The notes under the pieces were generated by a model. It made no database searches. It was given only the letters and a program-made list of their open reading frames with translations, and was not told the origin of the DNA. 64,000 bases of DNA from Diphasiastrum complanatum (lineage: Eukaryota; Streptophyta; Lycopodiopsida; Lycopodiales; Lycopodiaceae). This document shows, in pieces, positions 1 through 12,200 of the stretch. Position numbers and translations under genes: made by a program. The stretch's first letter is position 1. Each line of letters opens with the position of its first letter. The stretch spans positions 13,697,658 through 13,761,657 of the forward strand of contig CM055102.1 in NCBI GenBank assembly GCA_029204225.1, written 5' to 3'.

Positions 1-1440
1 GGAAACATCCAATTGGAACACCTTCCACTTGAAATAGGTAGCAAGAGATATAAGAATCCTTATTGTCACCATCTTTGCCACGGGTGCAAAGGTCTCTTCA
101 TAATCAAGTCCATGGATTTGAGCAAATCCCTTGGCACATAATCTTGCCTTGTACTTGTTGATAGTGCCATCTTGATTATACTTGATTTGAAATACCCACT
201 TGGATCCAATGATGTGCTTGTTGGATGGAGGATCCACAAGCTCCCAAGTGTTGTTGATGTTCAAGACTTCATATTCTTGATTCATGGCATCATACCACCC
301 CTTGGTATTGAGTGCCTCTTCAACATCCTTTGGCTCTTCATGTGAGATGAAATATGCAAAATTGGTGGAATCAAGCTCTACTTGCTTGCCTTTGTCATCA
401 TAAGAAAGTCTCTTATGCTCAAATCTCTCAATAGATGTCCTCCTACGTGTGTAAACCCAAGGAGACACCTCCTCAAATCTCGACCCCAACAAGTCTTGAT
501 GGTCTTCAATAGGAATAATAGGTGATGGATCTTGAGGTGACTTGATCTTGGCCCCTTCAAATGATGGATGTTGATCTTCATGGACTATAACATCTCTACT
601 TTCAATCACTTGAGAAGTAGAGAGCACAAAGACTCTATAAGCCTTTTTGGTGGATGAAAACCAACCATGATCCCCTTGCAAGAGCATGGATCATCCTTCT
701 TCCTTGTTTCCAAGGGAATATGTGCAAAGCAAATAGTGCCAAATACTCTAAGGTGATCAACCTTAGGCTTGTTTTTGAATAGGACCTCATATGGTGTCCT
801 TCCTCCATGAGCAAGATGTGGGAGCCTATTGCTAAGATAATTTGCACAATTTATAGCCTCTCCCCAAAAGTCTTTAGACAAAGATGCTTCAATCCTTATG
901 GCTTTTGCACATTCACATAAGTATCTATTCTTCCTCTCGGCCACTCCATTTTGAAATGGTGAATAAGCACAAGAGAACTCCCTCTTTATACCTTCTTGAT
1001 CACAATAGTCATGGAATTTGTTGGAGATATACTCTCCTCCTCCATCACACCTCAAAGCCTTGATCTTCAATGAGAATTGCTTCTCAACATATGCTCTGAA
1101 TATAAGGAAGTGTTCATACACCAAAGATTTAGAAGAAAGAATATATAGCCATGTATATCTTTTGAAATCATCAATAGAAGTCACAAAGCAAGTGGCTCCT
1201 CCCTTGCTTTGAGATGATGAGAAGTGCACATCTAAGTGTATCAACTCCAAAGGATGAGTGCTTTTAATTGAAGATCTTTGATATGCTTTCTTGTGTGATT
1301 TTTCAATAGCACAAGCCTCACATGGCTTGATCTCCTGGGAAAGATTCTTTGGTAAGCCAATAGCTTTGGCTTCTTTGCACATAGAAAGCATGGATTTGTA
1401 GTTGGGATGTCCCAACCGATTCATGGGAGCGGGTCGAAAG
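1..1440 (-). mobile_element. Ty1/copia pol fragment: GAG-pre-integrase, integrase, start of RT
   Basis: Read on the minus strand, the ORF at 606-1424 begins with the zinc-binding end of a GAG-pre-integrase domain (LGHPNY, then CEACAIEKSH). It continues into an integrase core whose three acidic residues are visible: D in HLDVHF, D in RCDGGGEY and E in NGVAERKN. Below 606 the frame shifts. A linker follows, then the start of a copia reverse transcriptase (W-x-L-V-D-P-P, G-S-K-W-V-F, K-A-R-L-C-A-K-G-F-A-Q). The fragment is cut by the window edge at base 1. The gag, protease and 5' end are missing on the right, where sequence of another element starts at about 1440. It is a dead fragment with at least one frameshift. 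Confidence 0.9.
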
Positions 1441-1980
1441 CATATAGAAGAACTTTCCTAGTTTTCACTTCTAGAGATAGAAGTGGTTCAAGGGGGGAAG
1501 AATGTTATGTCCATGTCCTGTACAAGGGAATCAGATAATTCCTGACATGGATAGCTGGTCACTCCAGTTGTATGTGGTTATTAGTTATGCTACGTCATTT
1601 TGGACATGGTCGTTACAAGTAATTAATAATCATATGAGGGCCTAGAACTATAATTGGACATAGGAGCACTTGCATGGTGATTGACTGCTATAATGCAAGA
1701 ATAGGAGGTCAATAGCTTAATATAGGTTGCATGGGGATCCTAAGGGGATTATTCTATCCTGTTGGAGAGAATACATACCTTGGAAACTCGTCCATATCCC
1801 TATTGGAATTTCATATTCTTGAGCCAAGTTTTTCTCTCCTCTCTTGTATTCATTCACTGTGGCTTGGAAGTGAAGGGTTAGGGTGTTGACTAGCCTCTTC
1901 ATGTTGGTTGGGTGGTTTATGCTCCATAGGTGTCCTTTTGGATTGCATGTGACAGGATTCTTGAAGATCTTCACTTGGCG
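1434..1980 (+). mobile_element. Polypurine tract and 3' LTR start of a plus-strand LTR element
   Basis: At 1491-1503 a purine run (AAGGGGGGAAGAA) is followed directly by TGTTATGTCC at 1504. This is the layout of a polypurine tract next to the 5'-TG of a 3' LTR. The preceding 60 bp would be the end of the internal region. The right end of the LTR was not found, so 1980 is only a guess. The matching 5' half is not in the window; the minus-strand copia fragment to the left replaces it. Confidence 0.45.
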
Positions 1981-3689
1981 ATCATTATAGTTTAGTACTG
2001 GGAGGATTTAGAATGGAACATTTTCGTAAAAGGGGCCAAACTAAAAAAATGTGACAAATTGGAGAGAAATTCAAAGGACGTTTGCTTCTAAGGTAAGGTG
2101 TAAACCTCAAGGTGAATCATATTTAACCTTGCACTCAGTATTTTTTGGTGTGCAATATTATTATGTCATTAGTTTTAATTGGCCTTTTGGCCCTTTTTGA
2201 GGGGTAAATTATATCAGACACTTCGTTTAAAAGATTTGGAACCCATTCTAAAACTTACATTTTTTGTAATTATCTTGCAAATAAACAAAAAAAATCAAGA
2301 AGATCACAAATACGGAAGGAGCTTCGATCAAGGGGAGAGAAACAAGCAATGCAATTGAAAGCAAACTAGCTACACAATTCTAGCCTTGCATTGAGTTGAA
2401 GAAAACGAGGCTATCGACTCATTGTAAAAGTCGCAACAAGAATCAAGAACGTTGAAAGCTTAAAAAAAAGAGTATCCAAAATTGTCAGAATTACAATTTC
2501 CAAGAAACCAAGTTGTTGTAACATATAGCATAAAAACAAAGGAAAACTTGAAATTAATAAGCCAAAAGCTTAATTGGTAGATATTCATCAAAGACATGTA
2601 AGATTGAAAAAGAAACGTATCATGAAGAGAATTACAAGAGCTTGCGTGTCTTTAAATACCAGTATGCCTTTGAATTTACAGGATTATATCTTAGTTTGTT
2701 GTATCCAAGCTTGCTTGTTGATTTGTAATGTCGAACATAAAACTTTTTTATTCTATTAGCTATTTTTCTATCTTCAACTAGAGAATTTTCGAACAAAAGT
2801 TTATATATCTCAAGTATTGAAAAGAGGTGAAAAGTTTTTTGGTTGCAATATATTTTATTTGTGTTTATTCACGCTTCTATGTGATCTCACTATACATACA
2901 TTCGTAATCCTTTTGCATCTTAAGATGTGAAACATATGGACAATCATAATATATCCATTTTAAAATGATAAAATAATGTCGATTGGATGCAAACAGCCTT
3001 TTCCACATTGTTAGTAGTTGTGATAAGTTAGAATTGTTAGTATTGTTTTATTGGCATGTTGCCATAAAGAGGTGGCAGTTGTCCTCTTCAAATTTTTCAA
3101 GAAGGAGATTATGTCTGTCTCCCTATAATTTCGCAATATGAAGTTTGAACTTTGAAGTTTGCCAAAGAAAAGATCATTCGCATCTAATTAACACTAATTT
3201 ACCAATGTGAAATGGATATAAATAACTTGTACTCATCTTCTGAGAAAAGTCACTAGAGCTCTTCAAAGTTGAATGATTATGCAAGTAAAGTTTGGTGAAC
3301 TTACATCATATATTACAGAAGAAGGTAGATCATGCCTATGTGATTCACATCTCGTTCATTTTGCAAACTCTTGGTTTTTCTAAGTTTTTGTCATACTGAA
3401 ACATTTTCTTGGTTTGGATCATAACTGCACAATACATGTGGCAATCTAGAAGGTGAGAAGGAGTGATTGTGGCAATCTAGAAGGTGAGGAGTGATGAATT
3501 AAAAGCATATATAGGCAATAGAGCTCCAAACACCATTATAGAGAGAGGCATCCTTGTCTCCTAACCCCAACCATGCAATTGCTTCTAGCATTAATACCTA
3601 AATTTGCAAAGAACAACATGCATGAAGTTGTTTAATTGACAAACTGCTTAAAAATTAGCTCTATTGGATATTTTGTCATATTTTAAATG

Positions 3690-4246
3690 TGAGGTTGCCA
3701 TCTTTTCAACAAGTTGTGGCTCACTGTGATTCAGTAAATTTTTACACTTGCTTTTTGGCCGAACAATTTTTCACTTTATGTTTTATAGCACAGACCCGAA
3801 TGACAAAAGTGCCAACATGGTCCTTGAGTGCTCAAAATCTAATTACACTTAATGATTAGCACCTTAGATTTTATAGTGCCTGAACAACAGAATACACTTG
3901 TTTCCCCAAGTGATTAGTCCCTTCGATAAATCGACTATCCTACTAGGCACTGGATTGTACCTTCCTTTACCCAAAGAGGTCAATACCTTTGACTTCCAAG
4001 AGCTACGATGAACAATATAGTCATTCATTTGGGTAGTCAATACATTTAACCACACTACATAGTACAACGTATTTGATTACTTTAAGTAGCTAATACATGA
4101 GTTACCTAGCCAGTTACATAATAAGTGCCTTCTTGCATGGCATATCATTTTACAATTAATGCTTACATTTGATAACATAGAAAAAGTATTGCAACAAAAA
4201 TGTGAAGTTGCCATCTTTTCAACAAGTTGTGGCTCATTGTAATTCA
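3690..4246 (+). repeat. 45-bp direct repeat, copies about 510 bp apart
   Basis: A segment reading GGTTGCCATCTTTTCAACAA and continuing through GTTGTGGCTCA occurs at about 3690-3735 and again at about 4200-4245, with a few substitutions. The sequence between the copies has no recognisable gene. It may be a partial duplication or the ends of a decayed element. Confidence 0.6.
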
Positions 4247-4599
4247 TTACGCTCAGCACCTGGCCCTGAATTTGTACTCTTAGAATCTCCTAGAGCATTA
4301 ATGGCTCTTGCACCCGTGAATATTTACTCAAAAAATGTTCTGACAGTACAAGCAGAACTAAAATCAAAAAATGACTCTCTTAGCCGTTGCAAACATATTA
4401 GCTATAGCAGGTCCTAGAGTGGGTGTTGCTATCGGGAGTTCAACTTCAATCAAAATATTTGTAGTTTCAAAACAACATACATCAGAAATTCAGAACTCAC
4501 GAGTTATAAGGAACGTAACTTGAGCAGAACGGAAAAGATTGAATCTTATTTACGAAGTCTGAAGACAGATGAGCTAGTTGATTACTGTAAGATACAAAC

Positions 4600-5085
4600 T
4601 TTGTTTTCAAAAGTTTTGTAGGAGTGTTTTCCAACACCCAGCCAGCAATGATTCTGCTCTCCCAACAGGCGTAGGATCCTTGAAACAACGTTTGTATTTC
4701 CTAGCAACCAGCAATGATTCTGCTCTTCTGTTGATGTAATGCGGATGGAGATGGAGGTTGCATGGAGTTCTGGACGAAGACGTGCTCACACAAAGAAGTC
4801 AAAGAAAAAAGCTCTGCTCCTCCACAAACGCCAATGGAAGCGTTGTGAAGATGGAGGTCGCCTGATGCTGATTGCATATTCGATGGAGTGCAAATGAAAC
4901 AGGTAGCACGAACTTAGATGAGCCTGCATGGAGATGGAAGTCGCGTTTGATAGCAGAGAAGCGGCTGCATGCACCGAGCCTGCATGGAGATGGAGGTCGC
5001 ATTTGGAGGTGGCGTTTTCTTAGCAGAGAAGCGGCTGCATGCAACGACACCTGCAAAGCCTGCATGCAACGACAACTACAAAACG
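4600..5085 (+). repeat. Short imperfect tandem repeats (CTGCATGGAGATGGAGGTCG-type)
   Basis: The phrase GCCTGCATGGAGATGGA(A/G)GTCGC recurs at about 4921 and 4979, each copy followed by AGCAGAGAAGCGGCTGCATGC. Weaker copies of GGAGATGGAGGT lie near 4745 and 4850. A second small repeat (CAGCAATGATTCTGCTCT) occurs near 4641 and 4707. Overlapping ORFs here on both strands are by-products of the repeat. Confidence 0.7.
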
Positions 5086-5137
5086 GTCAATCGCACATAA
5101 ATGGCCACGTATGAAGGCATGAACGTTGAACAAAATG

Positions 5138-5145
5138 CCACGTGG
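5138..5145. promoter_or_regulatory. Perfect G-box (CCACGTGG) upstream of photolyase
   Basis: The palindrome CCACGTGG lies about 820 bp upstream of the first photolyase ATG. Further CACGT cores occur at about 5104 (GGCCACGT), 5660 (GCCACGTCC) and 5771 (GACGTGGC). G-boxes bind bZIP and bHLH factors in plants, and light-induced photolyase promoters are known to use such elements. A function here is inferred from position only. Confidence 0.35.
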
Positions 5146-5962
5146 ACAGAATGAATGTTCACTAAACTTTGATCATGGCATAGGCTAGAATTGGAACAAG
5201 ATGTAATGAACAATCCAAATCAAATAGATCAAAAAATTCAAATTAAACCTAATCATGCATAGGGGCCGAACTGCATGGGCTCTCATTAGAGACAACATCA
5301 CCTATAGCGCCTCTACAACAATGGCCCCACCCCATCCGAAGGGGAGCAAACCGCATGTAATATGGGGATCAAGATATTCCGCAAAATCATTGTAATGGGA
5401 GTGGTGGGTCCCCACACATCTTCTCTCGTTGTGATGGTATATGCCACCATCACCATTGGATGGTTGATGCACCGCGATTGAAAAGTTAATCATGGTGCAA
5501 AATACACTCAATCCTATTATGGTCCGCAGTGTGGGATTCATGGTTGTCGCCAGCCACTCAATCCCAATCTTGCTCGGCAGGCACAACTACCTTCTCAACG
5601 GCCATTACCTTGTAGGTGATGTTTTGTAGGAGTTTACCAACCTTCAAAAATAACAGGGGCCACGTCCTCAAGCCCTTTCTGCCACATGTTCCTGAGAGCA
5701 AAAGCATCAACGGTCAGGAGCTTCAGTTATATGATCTGACGGAGGATAAAGCCTCAGGCCCATTAGGATAGACGTGGCACTCTCTCCTCCAGGCCAATGT
5801 CCTGCGTAAACGGAATCTTTCTCCTTCCGTCATCGCCAACCTCCTCGTAGGCAGCTCCGTCATCTCCACCGCCATAAAGCAACGGCCGCACCCAACGCCG
5901 TTATGCTAACCGTCTAAGGAATATTCTATACGAACAGCATTAACTACCTCTTTGCATCCCCG

Positions 5963-6214
5963 ATGGATCGTCTCCTTCGTCTTTGCTTTGCATTCTTTTC
6001 TCTGTTTTTGGATCGCAATCGCTTCTCCAGACGCATTTTCTGTCCTGAATCCTCATCTCTGGCGAAATTGCGCGTTTCTTGGTTGCTGTTTGATGCTCCA
6101 CAACGGATTCTGTATCCTCTGCTAGCACTAAGAAGCAGCGGACCTCACTTTTCTTCTTACCTTGGCTGCTGCTGCAGGTTTTCTTTTTCTTTTTCTGAAT
6201 CTGTGAACTCACCC
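5963..6214 (+). other. Candidate N-terminal targeting extension of photolyase
   Basis: These 84 codons precede the internal ATG at 6215 and stay open in frame with the photolyase body. The peptide is rich in Arg, Ser, Leu and Phe and poor in Asp/Glu, as chloroplast or mitochondrial presequences are. Some plant photolyases act in several compartments, so alternative starts giving nuclear and organellar forms are plausible. Without transcript data it could equally be 5' UTR that happens to be open. Confidence 0.4.
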
Positions 6215-9200
6215 ATGGCGCCTGTGAAGGAGGCAAAGCTCAAGGCTGCTGCACTGCTTCCCAGGAAGATGACTCAAACAAAGCTGACATCCAAGGGGAA
6301 AGGGAAAACCGATGCGAATGGCGCCACCCCGGAGGTGAAGGAACAGAAAATTAGGGTTCAGAACAAGGGTTTGGGTTCAGAGGAGGTAGGGACTCCGAAG
6401 CAGGTGTTTAGTTATGGAGCAGAGCTGGCAGCGGCGGCGGCAGTGAGCAAGGATGTGAATCCAGGCAGGGTGAGGGTGCTGAAAGATGGAATTGTAGGGG
6501 TGCAAGGGCCGGTGGTTTACTGGGTGTCGAGGGATCAGCGGTCGAGGGATAATTGGGCCTTGCTTCATGCAGTTGAGCAAGCTAGGCGAAGAGAAACTTC
6601 GGTTGCAGTTGTCTTCAATTTGGTGGATAGTTTTCTACGTGCTCAAGCTCGGCAATTTGGGTTTTTACTTCGAGGGTTGCGGGTTATGGAACGCAACCTC
6701 ATGGCCGTTGGCATCCCTTTCTTCCTCTTCCGGGTGAATTTTCATCTGCAAGTCAAAAGTGTTCGAAACATTCGCTTGAATTTTTAATAGTCGATAATTT
6801 CAAAACCATTGTCTTCTCTCTAGGGAAATCTTTGATTTGCATACTTGGGTGTAATAATAGAGTCCAAGAAATAAATAATCCAATTTTGCAATGATGTAGG
6901 GAAAACCAGAAGAAACTATTCCTGCATTCGTTCGTAGTATTGAGGCGTCACTATTGGTGATGGATTATTCCCCCTTGAGGATCGGCCGTGCCTGGAGGGA
7001 AGCTGTTTGCAATGAGTTAGAACCTGCTGTTGCAGTGCATGAAGTGGACTCCCATAATGTTGTCCCTGTCTGGGTTGCATCCCCCAAGCTGGAGTATGGT
7101 GCTCGGACTATCAGATCTAAGATCCAGAAGCTGCTACCAGAGTTCCTGGTCGAGTTTCCAGTTCTTGAAAATCCTGGCAAGCCTTGGGCAGCTCAAATCC
7201 CTCCTCCATTAGACTGGGATTCCTTAATCGAAGAAGTTCTCAGGTGGCTCTTTGACTATGATTCGTGATGAATGCTAGCTCATACCAAAGGTCATCTTCT
7301 ATGCATGATAAAATGGACATTTCTTTTTAGTATGTTAATTTTCCACTTTTGTTAAGTTTTGCTTCAAAGGGTGACTAAAGGGCTAGTTGGGAGCTCTTTT
7401 ATATTCGTGTTTTTCTACTAGGGTGATGCCGGTCACCATATTCTGCCTTTCTCCCACCTGTTTAGATACTGTGAAAAAGTCTTCAAAGAAGCCTCAATGA
7501 AACCGCTTGCTTCTCTACATTAGTAGCAATCAATCATGCCACAGTACTTACAATCATGAATGAGTTTTGGAACTATGGATCCAAGCATTTCTCATATTCC
7601 CCACCATTTCCACCAATTTTTGGAATGGTTAGGTGGGAACTGCAGGGTGTGCATGCCATCACCTTAGCAGAAGGAGAAGAATAAATGTTAAATCTAATAA
7701 GCCTATGATTATTGCTAGTTTATTCAACACATGGTAGTTCTATGAACAAATGTCTGAGTAAATATTAGTCTTTCTTATCCTTTCCCATCACATGTGTTGG
7801 CCTATTCACATGAGAAGCATATGATGTTGATGGTTGTATAATCTTAATAAAGGCACCTATTTGCACTTGCAAGATGTTTTTGACTATGTGAAGAGATGGA
7901 GTGAGAAGTAGATACTAGATAGTGGAAGAGAGGGGGCTTTAGATATTGCCATACTCTTGTAGGGAAGTATCAAAAAGTGCTCTCAAAGATGTAGATAGTT
8001 TGGGTTTGGTCTTGCTTTGCAAAGGCAAGACAATGAGTTTTATAAGTTTGTCAAAAGGGCTCTAATAATACATTTTATACATATAGATGTTTCAAAGTTT
8101 AAACCTCGACAAGTTTGTAATGCCACATCACATAGGGGTATTGGTCAAATGCACACAAGAATCCATGCCAACAATGGCTACAATCGGGCCTTCACTGAAA
8201 TATTGTTGATCTAACCATAGTTGTACGTTTTGTTCTGGAACGCGATCTGGGAAATCCCATTTTTTTTGTGTGAAATTGTTTGGATAGTCTTACAAATTTT
8301 TATTTCTGCTGCTGTTAAGGTTTTTTTAAAGGCTATTTAGTGTTTTTTTGTTTTTATTTAAAAAAAGCAATTCAGACATGAATTTTTTTTTGCTGCTATT
8401 AAGGTTTTTTTTAAGGTTATTTAGTGTTTTTTGGTTTTCCATGGATAATGTGGAAACAAAAATAAAGTGGGAATAACACTCAAAAAGTTCACAAAAATAA
8501 GTCAAATCTTTAGCGCAAAATCTCGACTAAATTATCTACACAAGTAATATTTTCATGATAACCATCTCTAATGTTTAACTAGAAGAGGGCATGGTAGGAA
8601 TGGAAGAGATAATAGATAAAATACGCATTCTAGTCTAAGTAATAATGGATAAACAAACGTTAATTTGGCTTTGATGAATAGACAATATGCTTTTGTTTTA
8701 GTCACCATGAGCTTGGGATTGAGAAGAAAGGCTTCTAGTATTTGTTTTCTCATTTTGTAGAGCCTCTTTCATTTAGCTTAGATCGTGATCCGCTGCAACG
8801 CTGATTTAAACTTATCCATGATCATGCTAGCCTAAACTCTCAAACAATCTTAGATGAGGCCCCATCAACCTATTTTAGGTTTTGGGGTTTGATAACTAAC
8901 CCACTACCAAGGGCCAACTCTAAAAAAAAAAAAATTTACCTCAACAGTAAATGATGGGCTGTGAGGACCCAAACCATATCGTGTAAATGCCAATCAACTA
9001 CAAATAACATGGGACCTAAATAGTTGTCATTGCTATTACCTATAAGCAAGCATAGGAAATTGGCATGCTTTATTAGGGTTTGCCTGCTTACTGAACCAAT
9101 ACCATCATAATTGCAAGGAATTTGCACTAACCAACAACATAAATGGAAAGAGTATAACAAGATGCAAGAATTCCTAGTTACTTCATTGATGAGAAAAAAG

Positions 9201-12200
9201 TTAGGTAATGACCTGAAAGTTAGCTTGCCGCCCATATGGAGGAGAAGGGGCTACTATTGTTATTTGCTTTCTTGAAGTCTAAATATAAAGATTGTGTAAG
9301 AATTTTGAGTGCCTATTTTGTACCTGTACATTCTTCACTTAGATACCATAAACGTCCTTAATTGGAAGTGAGCCTAATGTTTGTGTTCTTGCTTTCAATT
9401 TTTCTTTTTCCTATCCTTGACTTTGTCCTCTTCATGCTGTTTGTGTCTGAAATCTTCAATCAATTTTCTCATCCAAATCATGTTAAATCAGGATGAAAAG
9501 ATAAGGAGTAGGAACTCCTAGTAGTTTCTAGGATTTTGACCTTGGTGCGAGTGATGTATTCATTGATTTTGATATGGTTAAAAGCGTGGGTGCAGAGGTA
9601 CCAGAGGTTGATTGGTGTGAAGCTGGAGAAGATGCAGCATTGGAGGCGCTTGTTGGTGAAAAAGGTTTTCTAAGATCTCGTATAAAGAACTATGAGGATA
9701 ATCGCAATGATCCTTCTAAGACAGGAGCCTTATCCGGTCTATCTCCTTACTTGCACTATGGACATGTATCTGCCCAAAGATGTGCTCTTGAAGCACGCAA
9801 AGCACGAAGATCACACACAAAGGTATATGACAGGGATATACCTAAGAACTATGAATTTGAGACTTTCTTATTTTACTATCTTCATGTTTAGAAAACCAAT
9901 GTGATAATGTGAAATGATTGACTGCTCAATTGACCATCAAGTTCTAGTTACTCAAACTAGGAGGACTTCAACGTGCACAATAAGCACATCAAAAAGATAT
10001 TGAAAGTATGTAAGTTTTTTTTATTGATTTCTATTTGTATTTGTTTCTATTATTCTCTACTTCGTCTATTTATTCTTAGCGCTTGTTTACAAAGTCCTTG
10101 ATTTTGTTATTAGTTTGCTTGTCTGTTGCTTTTTTCTTAATATTGTCTTGTTGGTAAAACATTGATTTTTTCACAACTTGAATAACAACTTCTGCTTTGG
10201 TATTGATGGTGAATTCTGAAATTAAATATGGGAGTTTGGATTTATTTCATCTTACTATTAGATATTTATTCGTCACCTCAGTGTACATGAAAATTCTTAG
10301 GAAATGTTGATCTGAGTAGTGTACAACTGTATGTTTGTATTGACATCTTTTGAGGGCATACTTGTAATCTATCATATGAAAACGTGAAGCTTTGTTAAGT
10401 AACATAGATGGCCCAAGAATGCTAGATGAAGGATCACGATAAGTGCCTCTCACTAGGTTGCTACGAATGTGATATACTTAACAAATTATATGTCCCCAGA
10501 ACGTTACATTAATAGGATCATTAGGGCACCAATTTCATAGTACAAATGTTATAGCTATATCAATTTGAGAGACCAAGCTCGCCACCGAACAAGTATGCTA
10601 GAAACCATAGGAAAAATGAAGAACCTTGAATCACATAGATCCGAAGGTATCTGAAGGGACTATGAATGCCGGAGAGTATAACATTAAAGAGGTAGCCCAA
10701 GGAAACTAGAACTATACCATAGACTTCGATTACTATAGTTGCAGTAATGAAGCATTTTTCTACATAGAACCATTATGAAAGAAGGCCCAAGATTAGGTAC
10801 AATATGTTTCTATTGCACCCTTAAATTGAAACATCCTAGGCTATGTGTTACAGCTTTCACTCCTTGTTCCGGTTGTTTACTATTTTTACAGATGTACTTT
10901 TGTAAATATAGAAATGGCTAAGTCACTGCCTGTGGTGACCTTTGTAACAAAAATGTAAATAAAACTGTTAATTGAGCTTCTGAGCCTCTGAGTCGCATGT
11001 GGCTTTGGTGTGGGGTACTGGGTCATTAATTAGGAGTGGTTGGACTGACCTCCTAAAAAGTAGGAGAGTTCAGTAGTCAACATGACACGTGCCATATGCT
11101 CACTGGGACACTTGGTCCACTGAATGAGTGACGCTTGTTAGGGTGGACGGTCAAACATGACATGTGTCGCATGTACAAACATCAGAAAGCATGAAACATG
11201 GTGGAGCTGGCTGCCTTGTCTCCTCCCAACCTTTGCTGCATAGATTATGTGAAGAATGCCTCTCTCTAGGCTCACTTATGCACAATCCTCAAGCACCCCT
11301 TAACCTTGACCCATCCTTACGTCGACACATGGCCAACTCCATGCACAGTCGACACTTGCCTGACACGTAGGCAAGTGTGTGCCCAGTGAGCATGCAGGGA
11401 AATCAATAGGGATTGTAGGTTTAGATTGTTGTGCACAAGATATGCTAGGTTTCAGATTGGGAGTCTAACATTTGGTATTAGAGCAAAGGTTGTGTTCAGA
11501 AGAGGGCTGCAAATTTTTTTAGAATTACCCTAGATAGAAAGGTGTGAAATTTTGCGAAAATTGGAGCCAAAGAAGGGCGACAGCCCAGCGCTGAAGGACA
11601 ACAAGAAATTAGGCAATTTTGGAGCCGCAAAACGGATCAAACAGAGACTAAAAACTCTGATTTTTATGCTGCAGGTCCAAGCTGACAGAGGAGAGACTGG
11701 AATCCATGATTTCGACCCCAAATCTTCATTGAAATCACTCAAAAAACTTGTGGTTGGCTGTGTACTATTGTGGCTTAGTGTGGAAGGTTTTATCTCTGCT
11801 GATTTGGACAATTGGACAGCTAGGAAAGTACTATACCACCAGGACTGACCTGTTGCGTTTGATTGGAGAAGGTTTCGTGGGTCAGAAACACCTTTTTTCC
11901 CACATTTTAGACCTGTCCCGCCTGAAAACAAACACCTATAGTTTTGTGGAACCCTGCTTGGGCCACTATGGATCCTTTGGAAGGTTCTAGTACCGAGATA
12001 TTGAGGAAATTGCAGCCAAGGTTGACGCTATGGAAGTGGTTTTACAGCAAATTCTTGAGCAGTTGAAGGTGACTAGATCATCACGGGAACCTGAAAGAGT
12101 CAATGTATGGCTATGGTTTTAAGCAAGGGAATGCGTCCGTGCAAGAGTATGCGGACAGGTACTGGGAGGCCTTGATGCGGATCCCTATGTTCTTGTCACA

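Larger units (their letters stand above)
1981..5130. other. Gene-free interval upstream of the photolyase gene
   Basis: No ORF with a recognisable domain was seen on either strand in this AT-rich stretch. It contains the short direct repeat and the tandem repeats listed separately. The short ORFs present (for example at 2574-2759 and 3864-4417) have no family resemblance that I recognise and are probably chance. Confidence 0.6.

Noticed and set aside
4497-5114. Several overlapping ORFs of 60-90 codons on both strands
   Set aside because: They overlap each other within short tandem repeats and match no family.
5302-5586. 94-codon minus-strand ORF with a hydrophobic middle
   Set aside because: It lies in the photolyase upstream region with no recognisable domain, and nearby frames are full of stops. 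Probably chance.
5940-6236. Minus-strand ORF opposite photolyase exon 1
   Set aside because: It is the shadow of a coding exon; the plus strand has a clear photolyase reading.
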